Source of the DNA: JAJRXR01 sp041987545 | GTDB taxonomy: Bacteria > Planctomycetota > Phycisphaerae > Phycisphaerales > UBA1924 | Length of the DNA stretch: 64,000 bases | Direction: 5' to 3' | Assembly: GCA_041987545.1 (NCBI GenBank) | Contig: JBHIWH010000001.1 | Coordinates: 62,001 to 126,000, forward strand | Shown here: piece after piece, positions 16,842 through 25,195 of the stretch | How positions within the stretch are numbered: position 1 is the first letter of the stretch | Layout: every line of letters starts with the position of its first letter | Notes under the pieces: generated by a model | What the model was told of the DNA's origin: nothing | What the model saw: the letters and a program-made list of their open reading frames with translations, nothing else | Databases searched by the model: none | Position numbers and translations under genes: made by a program

Positions 16842-17215
16842 TGCAGCGCGAGGGGATCGACCCCGAGAGCGCGCGGATGGAGGACATCCTCTGCGACTTC
16901 TGCCGCAAGCCCTGGACCGTGGACACGCCCATGGTCGAGGGGCACCGCGGCTCGTGCGTCTGCGGCGACTGCCTGACGATCGCGTACCTCGAGCTGGTCG
17001 TCCACAAGGCCGCCGACCCCGCGGGCGAGGACGAGCAGTGCGTCATGTGCCTGGAGCAGCGGGACGAAGCGCACTGGCGATCGCCCGCGTTCGAGCAGGC
17101 GCTGATCTGCAAGCGCTGCGTCAAGCAGGCCTCGGGCGTCTTGCACAAGGACCGGGACATCGAGTGGTCGAAACCGCAGGCGGGCGCAGATCCCGAATCC
17201 GAGCCGCGAGCGTGA
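16841..17215 (+). CDS. Small multi-CxxC zinc protein (ClpX-type zinc finger)
   Basis: 124 aa. Cysteine pairs are seen in order: CDFC (ClpX-like C4 finger start), CVCGDC, CVMC and CKRC. The first two pairs resemble the ClpX zinc-binding module that mediates dimerisation and adaptor binding. The remaining pairs could form a second site. No AAA+ or catalytic domain follows. It is tightly coupled (TGATG) to the glycosyltransferase, so it may serve the glycan cluster, perhaps as an adaptor or regulator; that is inference. The last codons (SEPRA-stop) lie inside the left arm of a 22-bp inverted repeat. Confidence 0.7.
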   Translation: MQREGIDPESARMEDILCDFCRKPWTVDTPMVEGHRGSCVCGDCLTIAYLELVVHKAADPAGEDEQCVMCLEQRDEAHWRSPAFEQALICKRCVKQASGVLHKDRDIEWSKPQAGADPESEPRA

Positions 17216-17263
17216 GCTCGCGAGCATGGACGCTTCAGAACCGCGAGCTCACGCTCGCGGCTC
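17201..17263. repeat. 22-bp perfect inverted repeat between convergent genes
   Basis: Arms 17201-17222 and 17242-17263 are exact reverse complements (GAGCCGCGAGCGTGAGCTCG plus CG) separated by 19 nt. The left arm encodes the end of the zinc-finger gene. There is no T-run, so a Rho-independent terminator is uncertain. The arms themselves are near-palindromic (CGCGAGC / GCTCGCG), as in REP-type dispersed elements. Confidence 0.75.
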
Positions 17264-17303
17264 CGTTCTGGCGATCGGGAGTGTTCGACCAGCCGATCGG
17301 TGT

Positions 17304-18044
17304 TTACGCGCCGAGCCACCGAAGCACGTCCCGCGTCGGCGGGATCAGCTCGCCCTCGTGCTCGGCCGCGTAGGCCCGGGCGTCCTCCAGCGCGACCCAA
17401 CGCACGCCCGTGTACTCCCAGTTCGAGCGTGCCTCGTCCAAGCCCAGCGACTCGATCGAAGCGCCCGTGTCCAGACGCAGGACGATGTCCACCGAGTTTC
17501 CGGGCGCGTCCACGCTCAGGGCGACGGGCCTGGCGGCCGCGATGTCGAGGGCGAGGCCGAGTTCCTCGCGCAGCTCGTCGGCGAGCTGGGCGTGGGCGTC
17601 GCCCAATGTGAGTGAATCGCGGTCGTCGCCCGGCGGGTCGATCCCGCCCGAGGGCGCCAGCTCCCACAGCCCGCCGTAGATCCGCGTCTGGTGCGACCGC
17701 TGGGCGAGCAGCGCGCAGTTGCGCCCCTGCGCGTCGGCCGCCACGACCACGCCCGTCACGCTCATGATGCGGACGCGCGTGTTCACCGACGGCTGGACCG
17801 CGAGCCGCTTGTACTCGTCGCGGCGGGCGCGGATGGTGTTGGTGGCCGGGTCGAAGCCGTCGATCGCCAGGATCGCGCCGTTGTGGTGCCTGGGGTTCTC
17901 GGCCAGCAGCTCGGCCCAGCGGCGCTCGACCGCCTCGGCCAGCTCGCGGTCCATGTCGGGCGTTCCGCCGACGATCTCGACCCTGACCTGGCCCGCCGAC
18001 GCGTCGATGGGCGTGACGGGGGTCAGGTCGAAGGCGTCGATCAC
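17304..18044 (-). CDS. Nudix-family hydrolase
   Basis: 246 aa from a GTG overlapping the stop of ybaB (GTGA). The Nudix region lies in the second half. GGLWELAPSGGIDP precedes the helix GDAHAQLADELREELGL, which matches the Nudix box in its ELxEExG core but has Asp in place of the usual Arg. The N-terminal 100 residues (with RRWAELLAENPRHHNGAILAI split across a conserved-looking block) resemble those of larger Nudix proteins. It is a pyrophosphohydrolase of unknown nucleotide substrate. Because the box is imperfect, activity is less certain than family membership. Confidence 0.78.
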   Translation of the reverse strand: MIDAFDLTPVTPIDASAGQVRVEIVGGTPDMDRELAEAVERRWAELLAENPRHHNGAILAIDGFDPATNTIRARRDEYKRLAVQPSVNTRVRIMSVTGVVVAADAQGRNCALLAQRSHQTRIYGGLWELAPSGGIDPPGDDRDSLTLGDAHAQLADELREELGLALDIAAARPVALSVDAPGNSVDIVLRLDTGASIESLGLDEARSNWEYTGVRWVALEDARAYAAEHEGELIPPTRDVLRWLGA

Positions 18045-18412
18045 GAGAGCAGCCCGCCGAGCTTGTCGGCCAGCTCGGGCACGCCCAGGTCTCGGGCCTC
18101 GTCGGCGATCGCCTCCTGGGCGGCGAGCTGGGCCTTGGTCATCGCGTCGTTGATGGCCGCGACGATCAGGTCCTGGGCCATGACGCGGCTGGCCTCGTCG
18201 GCGCCGAGGCCGGACGTGACCGCCCCGCCCATGTCGATCGAGACGACTTTCATTTTGCCGGTCACGGTCGCGCGGACGGCGCCGCCCCCCGCCTCGCCCT
18301 CGACGCGGAGGCTCTCGAGCTTCTCCTGCACGCGCTGGCCGGCCTCGACGAGCTGCTCCTTGTTCTTGAGCAGGTTTGCGACCGCGCCCATGGACTTGAG
18401 TGAGTCGAACAC
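18041..18412 (-). CDS. ybaB: YbaB/EbfC nucleoid-associated protein
   Basis: 123 aa. Residues FDSLKSMGAVANLLKNKEQL followed by a long helix with repeated Gln/Glu/Lys, then VRATVTGKMKVVSIDM and DLIVAAINDAMTKAQLAAQE, follow the YbaB order of helix, beta-hairpin and helix. The family forms dimers that bind DNA as tweezers. In many bacteria ybaB lies directly behind dnaX and before recR. Here dnaX is two genes upstream on the same strand and recR is absent, so the linkage is only partly kept. The GTG start at 18412 is preceded by AGGAGATCGGGAC. Confidence 0.9.
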   Translation of the reverse strand: MFDSLKSMGAVANLLKNKEQLVEAGQRVQEKLESLRVEGEAGGGAVRATVTGKMKVVSIDMGGAVTSGLGADEASRVMAQDLIVAAINDAMTKAQLAAQEAIADEARDLGVPELADKLGGLLS

Positions 18413-18454
18413 GTCCCGATCTCCTGTGTGCGCCCGCGTCCAGGCAGGCGCCTT

Positions 18455-18799
18455 CTACTTCTTGCGCGCCTCGATCCGCGTCACGACGCCGTCCACGACC
18501 TCGACCTCGATCAGCAGGCCCGACCACGGGCGGACGTCGCCGGTGTCGATCGTATGGACGCCGTCGCCCAGGTCGCGGATGTGACAGCCGATCGCCTCGT
18601 CCACCCGCGCGGGCGTCGCGCCGACCAGCTCGCCCGACTCGACGAGCCCGCGGACGCGGTCCTCGTAGCCGGCGCCCCGCTTGACGGTCATGACGACGAT
18701 CGCGACGAGCACGAGGCCGGCGAGCAGGCCGATCGAGCCGCCCGGCCTGGGGCGCCTGGGCTCCTGCGTGTCGCCGAGTGTCTGGTGCGCGTCGTACAT
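18455..18799 (-). CDS. Small single-TM hypothetical protein
   Basis: 114 aa. A basic/proline-rich start is followed by one transmembrane helix (about residues 22-39, IGLLAGLVLVAIVVMTV). A soluble tail then reads ARVDEAIGCHIRDLGDG and a beta-strand pair ending in DGVVTRIEARKK. I do not recognise a family. It lies 21 nt behind the end of the tau reading frame of dnaX and 42 nt before ybaB, all on the reverse strand, so it is probably part of the dnaX-ybaB transcript. Confidence 0.65.
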   Translation of the reverse strand: MYDAHQTLGDTQEPRRPRPGGSIGLLAGLVLVAIVVMTVKRGAGYEDRVRGLVESGELVGATPARVDEAIGCHIRDLGDGVHTIDTGDVRPWSGLLIEVEVVDGVVTRIEARKK

Positions 18800-18820
18800 G
18801 GTGCGTCGGTCGGCGGGTGG

Positions 18821-20289
18821 TCAGCCGTCGGCGTCGTCGGTGTTGCGCTGGCGGGCCTTGGGCTCGACGCGGGTGACCTTGCCGCCGAGCAGTTCGATCG
18901 CGTCCTTGACCAGCGGGTGCTCGATCGCCTGCTCGCGGAGGGCCTTGAGGTCGGCGGTCGCGGAGCGCGTGACTTCACGCTCGCTGGGGCGCTCGGCCGA
19001 TTGCTCGGGCGATTGCTCGGGCGCGCGGTCGGTAGAGGGCTCGGCGGCGGGCTCGGCCCGGGGCGCGGCGGGCTTCTTCCTCGTCTGGGCGCTCGGCGAC
19101 GGTTCCCGGGGCGGCGCTGCGGCCCCGCGGCCCGCCGCCGTCAGCGTTTTTTTGCGGGGGCGCTCCCGGGCAGGGCGGCCCCGCTCGTGGTCGCCGCGAC
19201 CACCGCCGTCACGTCCGCCAGCTTCTCGGTCAGCGCCAGCCGCACGATGCACGCGTCGAGCAGCGCCCGGGGCGCCGAGCTGTTGCGGATCGAGCGCTGC
19301 ACGCTCTCGCACAGGGCGATCATGTGCACGAGCCCGGCCGGGTCGAAGCGGCCCGCCCGCTCGACCTCGCCGGCGCGGGCGTCGTCGGACAGGTCCACCA
19401 GCTCGGTCTTCTCGCCGCAGGCGGCCAGGACCATCAGGTCCCGCAGGCGGTCCAGGAGCGCCTCGAGCACCTGGTCGCCGGCGATGCCCTTGCCCAGCAG
19501 GTCGCCGGTGCGCTCGAGGGCCGCCCCGGGGTCGCCGTCGGCGAACGCGTCGATGAGCGCGCCCACCAGCTCCCGGTCGGGCAGGCCCAGCAGGTCCTCC
19601 AGCAGCGGGAGCGTCAGCTTCTTCTCGCCCACGGCCATCAGCCGGTCGAGCAGCGAGAGCGCGTCGCGCATCGACCCGTTGCCCAGGCGGGCGACGGCGT
19701 GGATCAGCTCGGGCTCGGCCTTGAGCCCCTCGGACTCGACGACGGCCTTGAGATGCTCGCCGATCTTCGCGCCGGGGATATTGCGGAAGTCGAACCGCTG
19801 GCAGCGGGACTGGATGGTCGCGGGGACCTTCTGCGGGTCGGTGGTGCAGAGGATGAACTTGACGTGCTCGGGTGGCTCCTCCATGGTCTTGAGGAGGGTG
19901 TTGAACGCCTCCTTCGTGAGCATGTGGACCTCGTCGATGATGTAGATCTTGAAGCGGCCCCGCAGCGGGCGGTAGATGGAGTTGGCGATCAGCTCGCGGG
20001 CCTCCTCGACCTTGCGGTTCGAGGCGCCGTCGATCTCGATCACGTCGGTGTCCTGGCCGGTCATGATCGCCTTGGCGATCTCGGGGTCGTCGTCGGGGTT
20101 GTTGAGGGCGCCGGCGAAGATGCGGGCGGCCGACGTCTTGCCCACGCCGCGGGTGCCGCAGAAGAGGTACGCGTGGGCGACGCGGTCCTGCTCGATCGCG
20201 GCGGCGAGCGTGCGGGCGATCGGCTCCTGGCCCACCAGCTCGTCGAAGCTCCGGGACCGGTACTTGCGGGCGAGGACGGTGTAGGCCAT
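18821..20289 (-). CDS. dnaX: DNA polymerase III tau subunit, made by -1 frameshift
   Basis: This long form needs a -1 shift at the A7 run 19147-19153. 381 zero-frame codons are joined to 108 codons of the -1 frame, giving about 489 aa. The added part is Pro/Glu/Ala-rich and ends in a compact segment (ADLKALREQAIEHPLVKDAI and LGGKVTRVE) of the kind that closes gamma/tau proteins, so the extension is real coding sequence. Codon third positions stay GC-rich to the stop at 18821. Tau would link the clamp loader to the polymerase core and helicase. The ATG at 20289 follows a TAGACT hexamer by 6 nt. An indel in the homopolymer during sequencing is the alternative. Confidence 0.8.
19110..19167 (-). 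promoter_or_regulatory. Programmed -1 ribosomal frameshift cassette in dnaX
   Basis: Reading on the reverse strand: GGGAG (19167-19163) is an internal Shine-Dalgarno-like site. After 9 nt comes A AAA AAA (19153-19147), in phase as a slippery heptamer. CGC TGA follows. After 7 nt, GGCGGCG (19139-19133) pairs perfectly with CGCCGCC (19116-19110), with an inner GGCC/GGCC stem. Order and spacings match the E. coli dnaX stimulators. Confidence 0.8.
19141..20289 (-). CDS. dnaX: DNA polymerase III gamma subunit (zero-frame product of dnaX)
   Basis: 382 aa. The clamp-loader ATPase is complete: Walker A GTRGVGKT (45-52), DEVHMLTKEAFNTLLKTMEE as Walker B region, sensor-1 FILCTTDPQKVP and the SRC-like SRCQRFDF. 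Domain III helices follow (ALLDACIVRLALTEKLAD). The four-cysteine zinc module normally found between Walker A and the EIDxASN block is missing; residues 61-82 contain no cysteine. The frame ends with AAA AAA CGC TGA, a stop placed directly behind the slippery run. The product corresponds to a gamma-length subunit. Confidence 0.9.
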   Translation of the reverse strand: MAYTVLARKYRSRSFDELVGQEPIARTLAAAIEQDRVAHAYLFCGTRGVGKTSAARIFAGALNNPDDDPEIAKAIMTGQDTDVIEIDGASNRKVEEARELIANSIYRPLRGRFKIYIIDEVHMLTKEAFNTLLKTMEEPPEHVKFILCTTDPQKVPATIQSRCQRFDFRNIPGAKIGEHLKAVVESEGLKAEPELIHAVARLGNGSMRDALSLLDRLMAVGEKKLTLPLLEDLLGLPDRELVGALIDAFADGDPGAALERTGDLLGKGIAGDQVLEALLDRLRDLMVLAACGEKTELVDLSDDARAGEVERAGRFDPAGLVHMIALCESVQRSIRNSSAPRALLDACIVRLALTEKLADVTAVVAATTSGAALPGSAPAKKR

Positions 20290-20295
20290 AGCCCG

Positions 20296-20301
20296 AGTCT
20301 A
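20296..20301 (-). promoter_or_regulatory. Candidate -10 (TAGACT) for dnaX
   Basis: TAGACT on the reverse strand lies 6 nt before the ATG at 20289 without a ribosome-binding site, consistent with a leaderless dnaX mRNA. Confidence 0.5.
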
Positions 20302-20454
20302 GCCCGCGGGAGGCCCGGATCGGCCCGGGGCGCGGGCGGCGAACAGGGCCCCAAATCAGGGCGTGGACGGGGGGGGTAGGATGGGCACAACTCGGAATGA
20401 TCCTTTCATGCCCGCGGCCCCGCCGACGGGCGTGCCCCCCAGGACGGGACGCAC

Positions 20455-21408
<954 letters not shown>

Positions 21409-21428
21409 CGCGCGGCCCGGCACGCGGC

Positions 21429-22271
21429 TCACGCCGGTGTCTTCTCCGCTTCGAGCAGCACGCGCATCCGTTCGCTGACCACCTCGGTCAGGTACAGCAT
21501 CGCGTACAGCCGCGACACGGGCGTCTGGTACCGCCCGACCCCGACCACGCCGGCTCTCGCGGCCATCTGCTCGCCGATCTGCATGCTCGTCTCGGTCCGG
21601 CCCGGCGCGTTGAGCCGCTCGACCGCCCATTCCGTGTGCGGCGCGAGGGCCGCGCGGACCTCTGGCGGCACACGCTGGTCGATCCACGGCCCCGATGGCT
21701 GGCCCGCGGTCTTGTCCCGACCCAGGTAGGCCAGCGTGTTGCTGATCAGCACGAACGGCGTGACAAACAGCGAGATGATCCCCCACCAGCCCGCCACCAG
21801 CGTCACCCCGGTCATGCCCCGGTAGTACCGGCCCATACACGGCCCGCACAGCACGCGCCGCTCCTCCAGGTACAGCCTGAACAGCACCAACCCGATCTGC
21901 CGGCGCTGCCACAGGGGCGCCGTCCTGGCCTCGCGCCCGCACCCGTGGCAGCAGTGGTCCTTCTTGCGGAAGTTGAGCCCGTCGATCAGCGTCTCCCCGC
22001 CGTTCTTGCACTTGGGGCACCGGACGCTGACGCTCGTCTTCTCGATGTCCTGCCCGAAGACAGGGAACCGCCCGAACTGGATCCCCTCGATCGGCGCGTA
22101 CTCGTGGTTGCACCCGCGGATGGGGCAGTGGATCGGGGCCTCCAGCGCCGCGAGCATCCGCGGCTCGTTCCACGACAGCCACTCGTCCGCGAACGCCCGG
22201 GCCTCGCCCTCGGCGACCTCGGCGAGCCGGAAATCCTCCCGGATCCTGTCAAGAGTCTGCTTGGAGGGCAT
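21429..22271 (-). CDS. Zinc-binding membrane protein, last gene of the zinc-ribbon operon
   Basis: 280 aa from the ATG at 22271. Cysteine/histidine clusters occur in order: HCPIRGC, RCPKC, CCHGCG and CGPC, which could hold two or more zinc ions. A hydrophobic segment (GMTGVTLVAGWWGIISLFVT and the following LISNTLAYLG) forms one or two membrane helices about residues 150-185. The C-terminal 90 residues are soluble and helical. I do not recognise a named family. The start lies 23 nt inside the end of the upstream gene. It differs from the four upstream paralogs but shares their combination of zinc ribbon and TM segments. Confidence 0.7.
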   Translation of the reverse strand: MPSKQTLDRIREDFRLAEVAEGEARAFADEWLSWNEPRMLAALEAPIHCPIRGCNHEYAPIEGIQFGRFPVFGQDIEKTSVSVRCPKCKNGGETLIDGLNFRKKDHCCHGCGREARTAPLWQRRQIGLVLFRLYLEERRVLCGPCMGRYYRGMTGVTLVAGWWGIISLFVTPFVLISNTLAYLGRDKTAGQPSGPWIDQRVPPEVRAALAPHTEWAVERLNAPGRTETSMQIGEQMAARAGVVGVGRYQTPVSRLYAMLYLTEVVSERMRVLLEAEKTPA

Positions 22272-22971
22272 CGGCGCCTCGGGGGTCCGCGGGAAGGGCC
22301 GCGACCGACGCCCCGCACTCGGGGCACGACGCAAGCCCGCCCACATCGTACCCGCACGCGACGCACCGCCCGCGCCGCCGTCGGCGCCATCTGGCCGCGA
22401 CGCCCATGACCATGAGCAGCATCCAGCACACCCCGGCGTAGATCGCCGCGTTGACCGCGAAGCCGGGCCAGGCGGGACGGAGGGGGAGCGAGAACGCGCC
22501 GTTCGGCCCGCTCATCGATCCCAGCGGCAGCCCCGCGTCGAAGCTCGATACGGGAGAGGGACCTCTCAGGGCTCGCAATGCGTCGCGAGGGCGACGTCGG
22601 ATCTGCGAGCTGTGCATGGGCCAGCCGTAGTGGGCGATGGAGCTGACGGTCAGATCTCGGGGGCTGTAGTGGATGTCCCGCACCGCGAGCCGCTCGAGTT
22701 CCTCCGGACTCAGCGGGGGAGGAGGGGGCCGCGGCTCCGCCCAGCCCACGACCCGCTTCTCCACGCCGAGGCCGCGCATGGCGAACACGAAGTCCTGCTC
22801 CCAGTCATCGTCGATCGAGGGGGGGCGCCACACATCCCCCTGGACCTCGTCACGCTCGTACGAGCCCCACGCGAACGCGTACGCCGCCGCAAACCCCCAC
22901 GTGCTGAGCACGGTGGCGGCGACACCCACGACCCCGCACAGAACCAGCCGCCCGACCCGCGGCCGCCTCAC
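22249..22971 (-). CDS. CGYDL-type zinc-ribbon membrane protein, paralog 4
   Basis: 240 aa from a GTG overlapping the upstream stop (GTGA). An N-terminal TM helix (VGRLVLCGVVGVAATVLSTW) is followed by a variable extracytoplasmic region. LPLRPAWPGFAVNAAIYAGV then opens the second TM helix, a basic stretch follows, and the ribbon reads CVACGYDVGGLASCPECG. The last 18 residues extend past the ribbon and overlap the next gene. The ribbon probably faces the cytoplasm. No enzymatic motif is seen in the variable middle part. Confidence 0.78.
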   Translation of the reverse strand: MRRPRVGRLVLCGVVGVAATVLSTWGFAAAYAFAWGSYERDEVQGDVWRPPSIDDDWEQDFVFAMRGLGVEKRVVGWAEPRPPPPPLSPEELERLAVRDIHYSPRDLTVSSIAHYGWPMHSSQIRRRPRDALRALRGPSPVSSFDAGLPLGSMSGPNGAFSLPLRPAWPGFAVNAAIYAGVCWMLLMVMGVAARWRRRRRGRCVACGYDVGGLASCPECGASVAALPADPRGADALQADS

Positions 22972-23804
22972 GCGACGCCCCCGCACTCCGGGCAGGTGTC
23001 CAGACCGCTGATGTCGTACCCGCACGCGACGCACAGGCCGCGCCGCCGGCGACGGCGCCTGCGACCGACAGCCACCCCGACGAGCGACGGCGCCGCGAGC
23101 AGCGCCCACGCCCCGCCGCCGAAGCTCAGCGCGTTGAACGCGAAGCCCGGCCAGACGGGGTCGAGCGGGAGCAGGTGTGTCTTCGGCGGGTCCAGCGGGT
23201 TGGGAACGACCAGGCCGCGCCGCCTGAGCGGCAGCCTCGCCTCGTCGCACCGATATGCGAACGGGCCAGACTCGGGGGCGTACTCGTACGGCCTCCATCG
23301 GCTCTTGGACAGGCCGAGCTGCTCGAGCGCCCGCAGCGCCAGGCGGACCTCGGGGTCGTCGGCCGCCTCCGGCGACGAGATCGGTGTTGCGCAGTCGAGC
23401 CAGGAGTCGTACAGCCGCACGCTCTTGACGCCGATCCACGGCCAGCCGTGCTCCGCGCGGTCGATCCCCAGCCCGCGAACGCCGTGCGGCGTGTTCGCGA
23501 ACGACTCCGCCGACTCGTACGCCGGGACGGTCCAGATCGTCAGCCCGCGGTTCAGACGGTTCGGCCTGTGCCACCCGTCCCGCGGCCACGCTCCCGGGGC
23601 ATCCGCGACCAGCTCGGACGACGCGGGGACGAGGACCATCATCGGCATGCCGCACGCGGGCGGCCGATACCCCACCGGCGGCCCCGGCGGGCGGGCCTCG
23701 TCCCGCTGCGCCCGGACGGCGCCGACCCACCCGCTCACGTACGACCCCGCCACGCCGATCCCGACGCAGAGCACGATCCACCTGAGCCGCGCCGCTCTGA
23801 TCAT
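22968..23804 (-). CDS. CGYDL-type zinc-ribbon membrane protein, paralog 3
   Basis: 278 aa, the longest and most diverged of the four paralogs. The start ATG overlaps the previous stop (ATGA). The first TM is LRWIVLCVGIGVAGSYVSGW. The middle region of about 170 residues is larger than in its neighbours and has several Trp/Pro motifs. The LPLDPVWPGFAFNALSFGGG block enters the second TM. After RRRRRRRR the ribbon reads CVACGYDISGLDTCPECG. The shared frame with a different middle part suggests that the outer region carries the specificity. Confidence 0.78.
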   Translation of the reverse strand: MIRAARLRWIVLCVGIGVAGSYVSGWVGAVRAQRDEARPPGPPVGYRPPACGMPMMVLVPASSELVADAPGAWPRDGWHRPNRLNRGLTIWTVPAYESAESFANTPHGVRGLGIDRAEHGWPWIGVKSVRLYDSWLDCATPISSPEAADDPEVRLALRALEQLGLSKSRWRPYEYAPESGPFAYRCDEARLPLRRRGLVVPNPLDPPKTHLLPLDPVWPGFAFNALSFGGGAWALLAAPSLVGVAVGRRRRRRRRGLCVACGYDISGLDTCPECGGVA

Positions 23805-24427
23805 GGGACGCCCCCGCACTCGCTGCACCGGTCCAGCCCCGCGAGGTCGTATCCGCACGCGGGGCACCGCCCGTTCCGCCGCCGTCGCCACCGCACCACG
23901 AAGCCGGGTGTTGCGAGCAGCACCCAGCACACCCCGGCGTACAGCGCCGCGTTGACCGCGAAGCCGGGCCAGACGGGGCGCAGCGGAAGCCCGAGTGAGA
24001 CCTTGTGGTTCCTCGGATTGGGGAGCCGGATCGCATCGCGGTACTCGCGAGTCGATGAACCGCTGATCGAGCCGTCATCGAAGCTCCAGGTCGAGGCGTG
24101 CTCGCGTTGGAACCGGAGACACGGCATCGGGTAACCGTACACAAACACATACCGCTCGTACGTCGCCGTCTTTTCTTCGCTCGGGGGACGGCTCCTTGAC
24201 GCGTTTACGCCTCGTCCGGTCGTCCGGTATTGCGACCCCGGTCGCAAGAGCGCAGTTGCATCAATCGAGGGATCCGGTGGCGCGCGCTTAAACCCGCCCA
24301 GCAGCGCCCAGGTCACGCGGTCGTTCGGAAACTGCCAGGCGAGCGCCGTCAACCAGGAGGTCAAGTAGGTCGCCACGACCCCAACGATCGCGCACGCGAT
24401 CAGCCTCTTGACCCGCGGCCGCTTCAC
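23801..24427 (-). CDS. CGYDL-type zinc-ribbon membrane protein, paralog 2
   Basis: 208 aa from a GTG in the upstream stop (GTGA). The order is TM1 (RLIACAIVGVVATYLTSWL), a polar middle region, LPLRPVWPGFAVNAALYAGV with TM2, a basic patch and the ribbon CPACGYDLAGLDRCSECG. One of the four ribbon pairs is CSEC instead of CPEC, which keeps both cysteines. It is closest to paralogs 1 and 4 by eye in the WPGFAVNA segment. Confidence 0.78.
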   Translation of the reverse strand: MKRPRVKRLIACAIVGVVATYLTSWLTALAWQFPNDRVTWALLGGFKRAPPDPSIDATALLRPGSQYRTTGRGVNASRSRPPSEEKTATYERYVFVYGYPMPCLRFQREHASTWSFDDGSISGSSTREYRDAIRLPNPRNHKVSLGLPLRPVWPGFAVNAALYAGVCWVLLATPGFVVRWRRRRNGRCPACGYDLAGLDRCSECGGVP

Positions 24428-25080
24428 GCCCCACCCCCGCACTCCGGGCAGGCCTCGAGCCCGCTCAGGTCGTACCCGCACGCGGCGCAGCGCCCGCGCC
24501 GCCGGCGGCTCCAACGCCGAACGAAGCCGGGCGTTGCGAGCAACGACCAGCACACCCCGGCGTAGAACGCCGCATTGACCGCGAAGCCGGGCCAGACGGG
24601 GCGGAGGGGGAGGTACAGCGTGTCAGTGGGGCCGAGTTTGATGGGCAAGGTGTAGTCGCTCCGAGCGTCCGTGCTCAGCACAGTGCGCGGCGCATGCCAG
24701 TTTGCCCCTTCATGCAGATCCTGAATCTCTGTCCATCTCGTCTCGAGCGCGCGGCAGGGCCACCCGAGAGACTCTGTGTGCGCCCAGTACTCGCGCATAT
24801 TTGGCTCTGATTCCGAGATGGGGTCCTCGTCATGAATCAGGCGGATCTCGCCGACGACGCTGGTCGACTCCGAAAGGGAGTACTCAGTGGAGAACCACGA
24901 GCGTGGAGGCGGCCATTCAGCCGGAACACGGAAAGGCCACGATTCGCCCTCCGTTCCCACCAGCTCGATCGGGGCACCGTGAAGGTACTCGGCAATCTGG
25001 ATCCCCCACGCGCTCCCCCACGCGGCAACCACACCCACCACCCCACACACGATGAGTCTCTTGACCCGGAGCCCCCGCAT
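24424..25080 (-). CDS. CGYDL-type zinc-ribbon membrane protein, paralog 1 (operon head)
   Basis: 218 aa starting at the ATG 25080. TM1 is RLIVCGVVGVVAAWGSAWG. The middle about 110 residues are acidic and Trp-rich. LPLRPVWPGFAVNAAFYAGV leads to TM2, and the ribbon CAACGYDLSGLEACPECG closes the protein. This is the first gene of a five-gene set in which every junction overlaps by 4 or 23 nt, so the proteins are probably made in fixed ratio. The region upstream has an imperfect inverted repeat and the SRP RNA gene. Confidence 0.78.
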   Translation of the reverse strand: MRGLRVKRLIVCGVVGVVAAWGSAWGIQIAEYLHGAPIELVGTEGESWPFRVPAEWPPPRSWFSTEYSLSESTSVVGEIRLIHDEDPISESEPNMREYWAHTESLGWPCRALETRWTEIQDLHEGANWHAPRTVLSTDARSDYTLPIKLGPTDTLYLPLRPVWPGFAVNAAFYAGVCWSLLATPGFVRRWSRRRRGRCAACGYDLSGLEACPECGGGA

Positions 25081-25115
25081 GCGGGCCTCGCTTTGCGAGT
25101 GGGGTCAGGTGGTCA

Positions 25116-25189
25116 GATGGTCAGTGGTCAGGTGGCACGATCAGAGTTTCAACACCATCTGACCACTCACCACCTCACCACTGACCATC
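25116..25189. repeat. Imperfect inverted repeat with GGTCAGTGGTCAGGTGG-type arms
   Basis: Arms 25116-25135 and 25170-25189 are 20 bp with one mismatch and 34 nt between them. The left side also contains short direct repeats of GGTCAG (from 25103). It lies between the 3' end of the SRP RNA and the zinc-ribbon operon. It could end the SRP transcript, although no T-run is present. Confidence 0.6.
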
Positions 25190-25195
25190 TTCTCC

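Noticed and set aside
18821..19146. The dnaX break as a simple pseudogene
   Set aside because: The slip site is in the correct phase with three known stimulators at normal spacing, and the -1 frame keeps coding bias to its stop. A homopolymer sequencing error remains possible and is stated in the entry.
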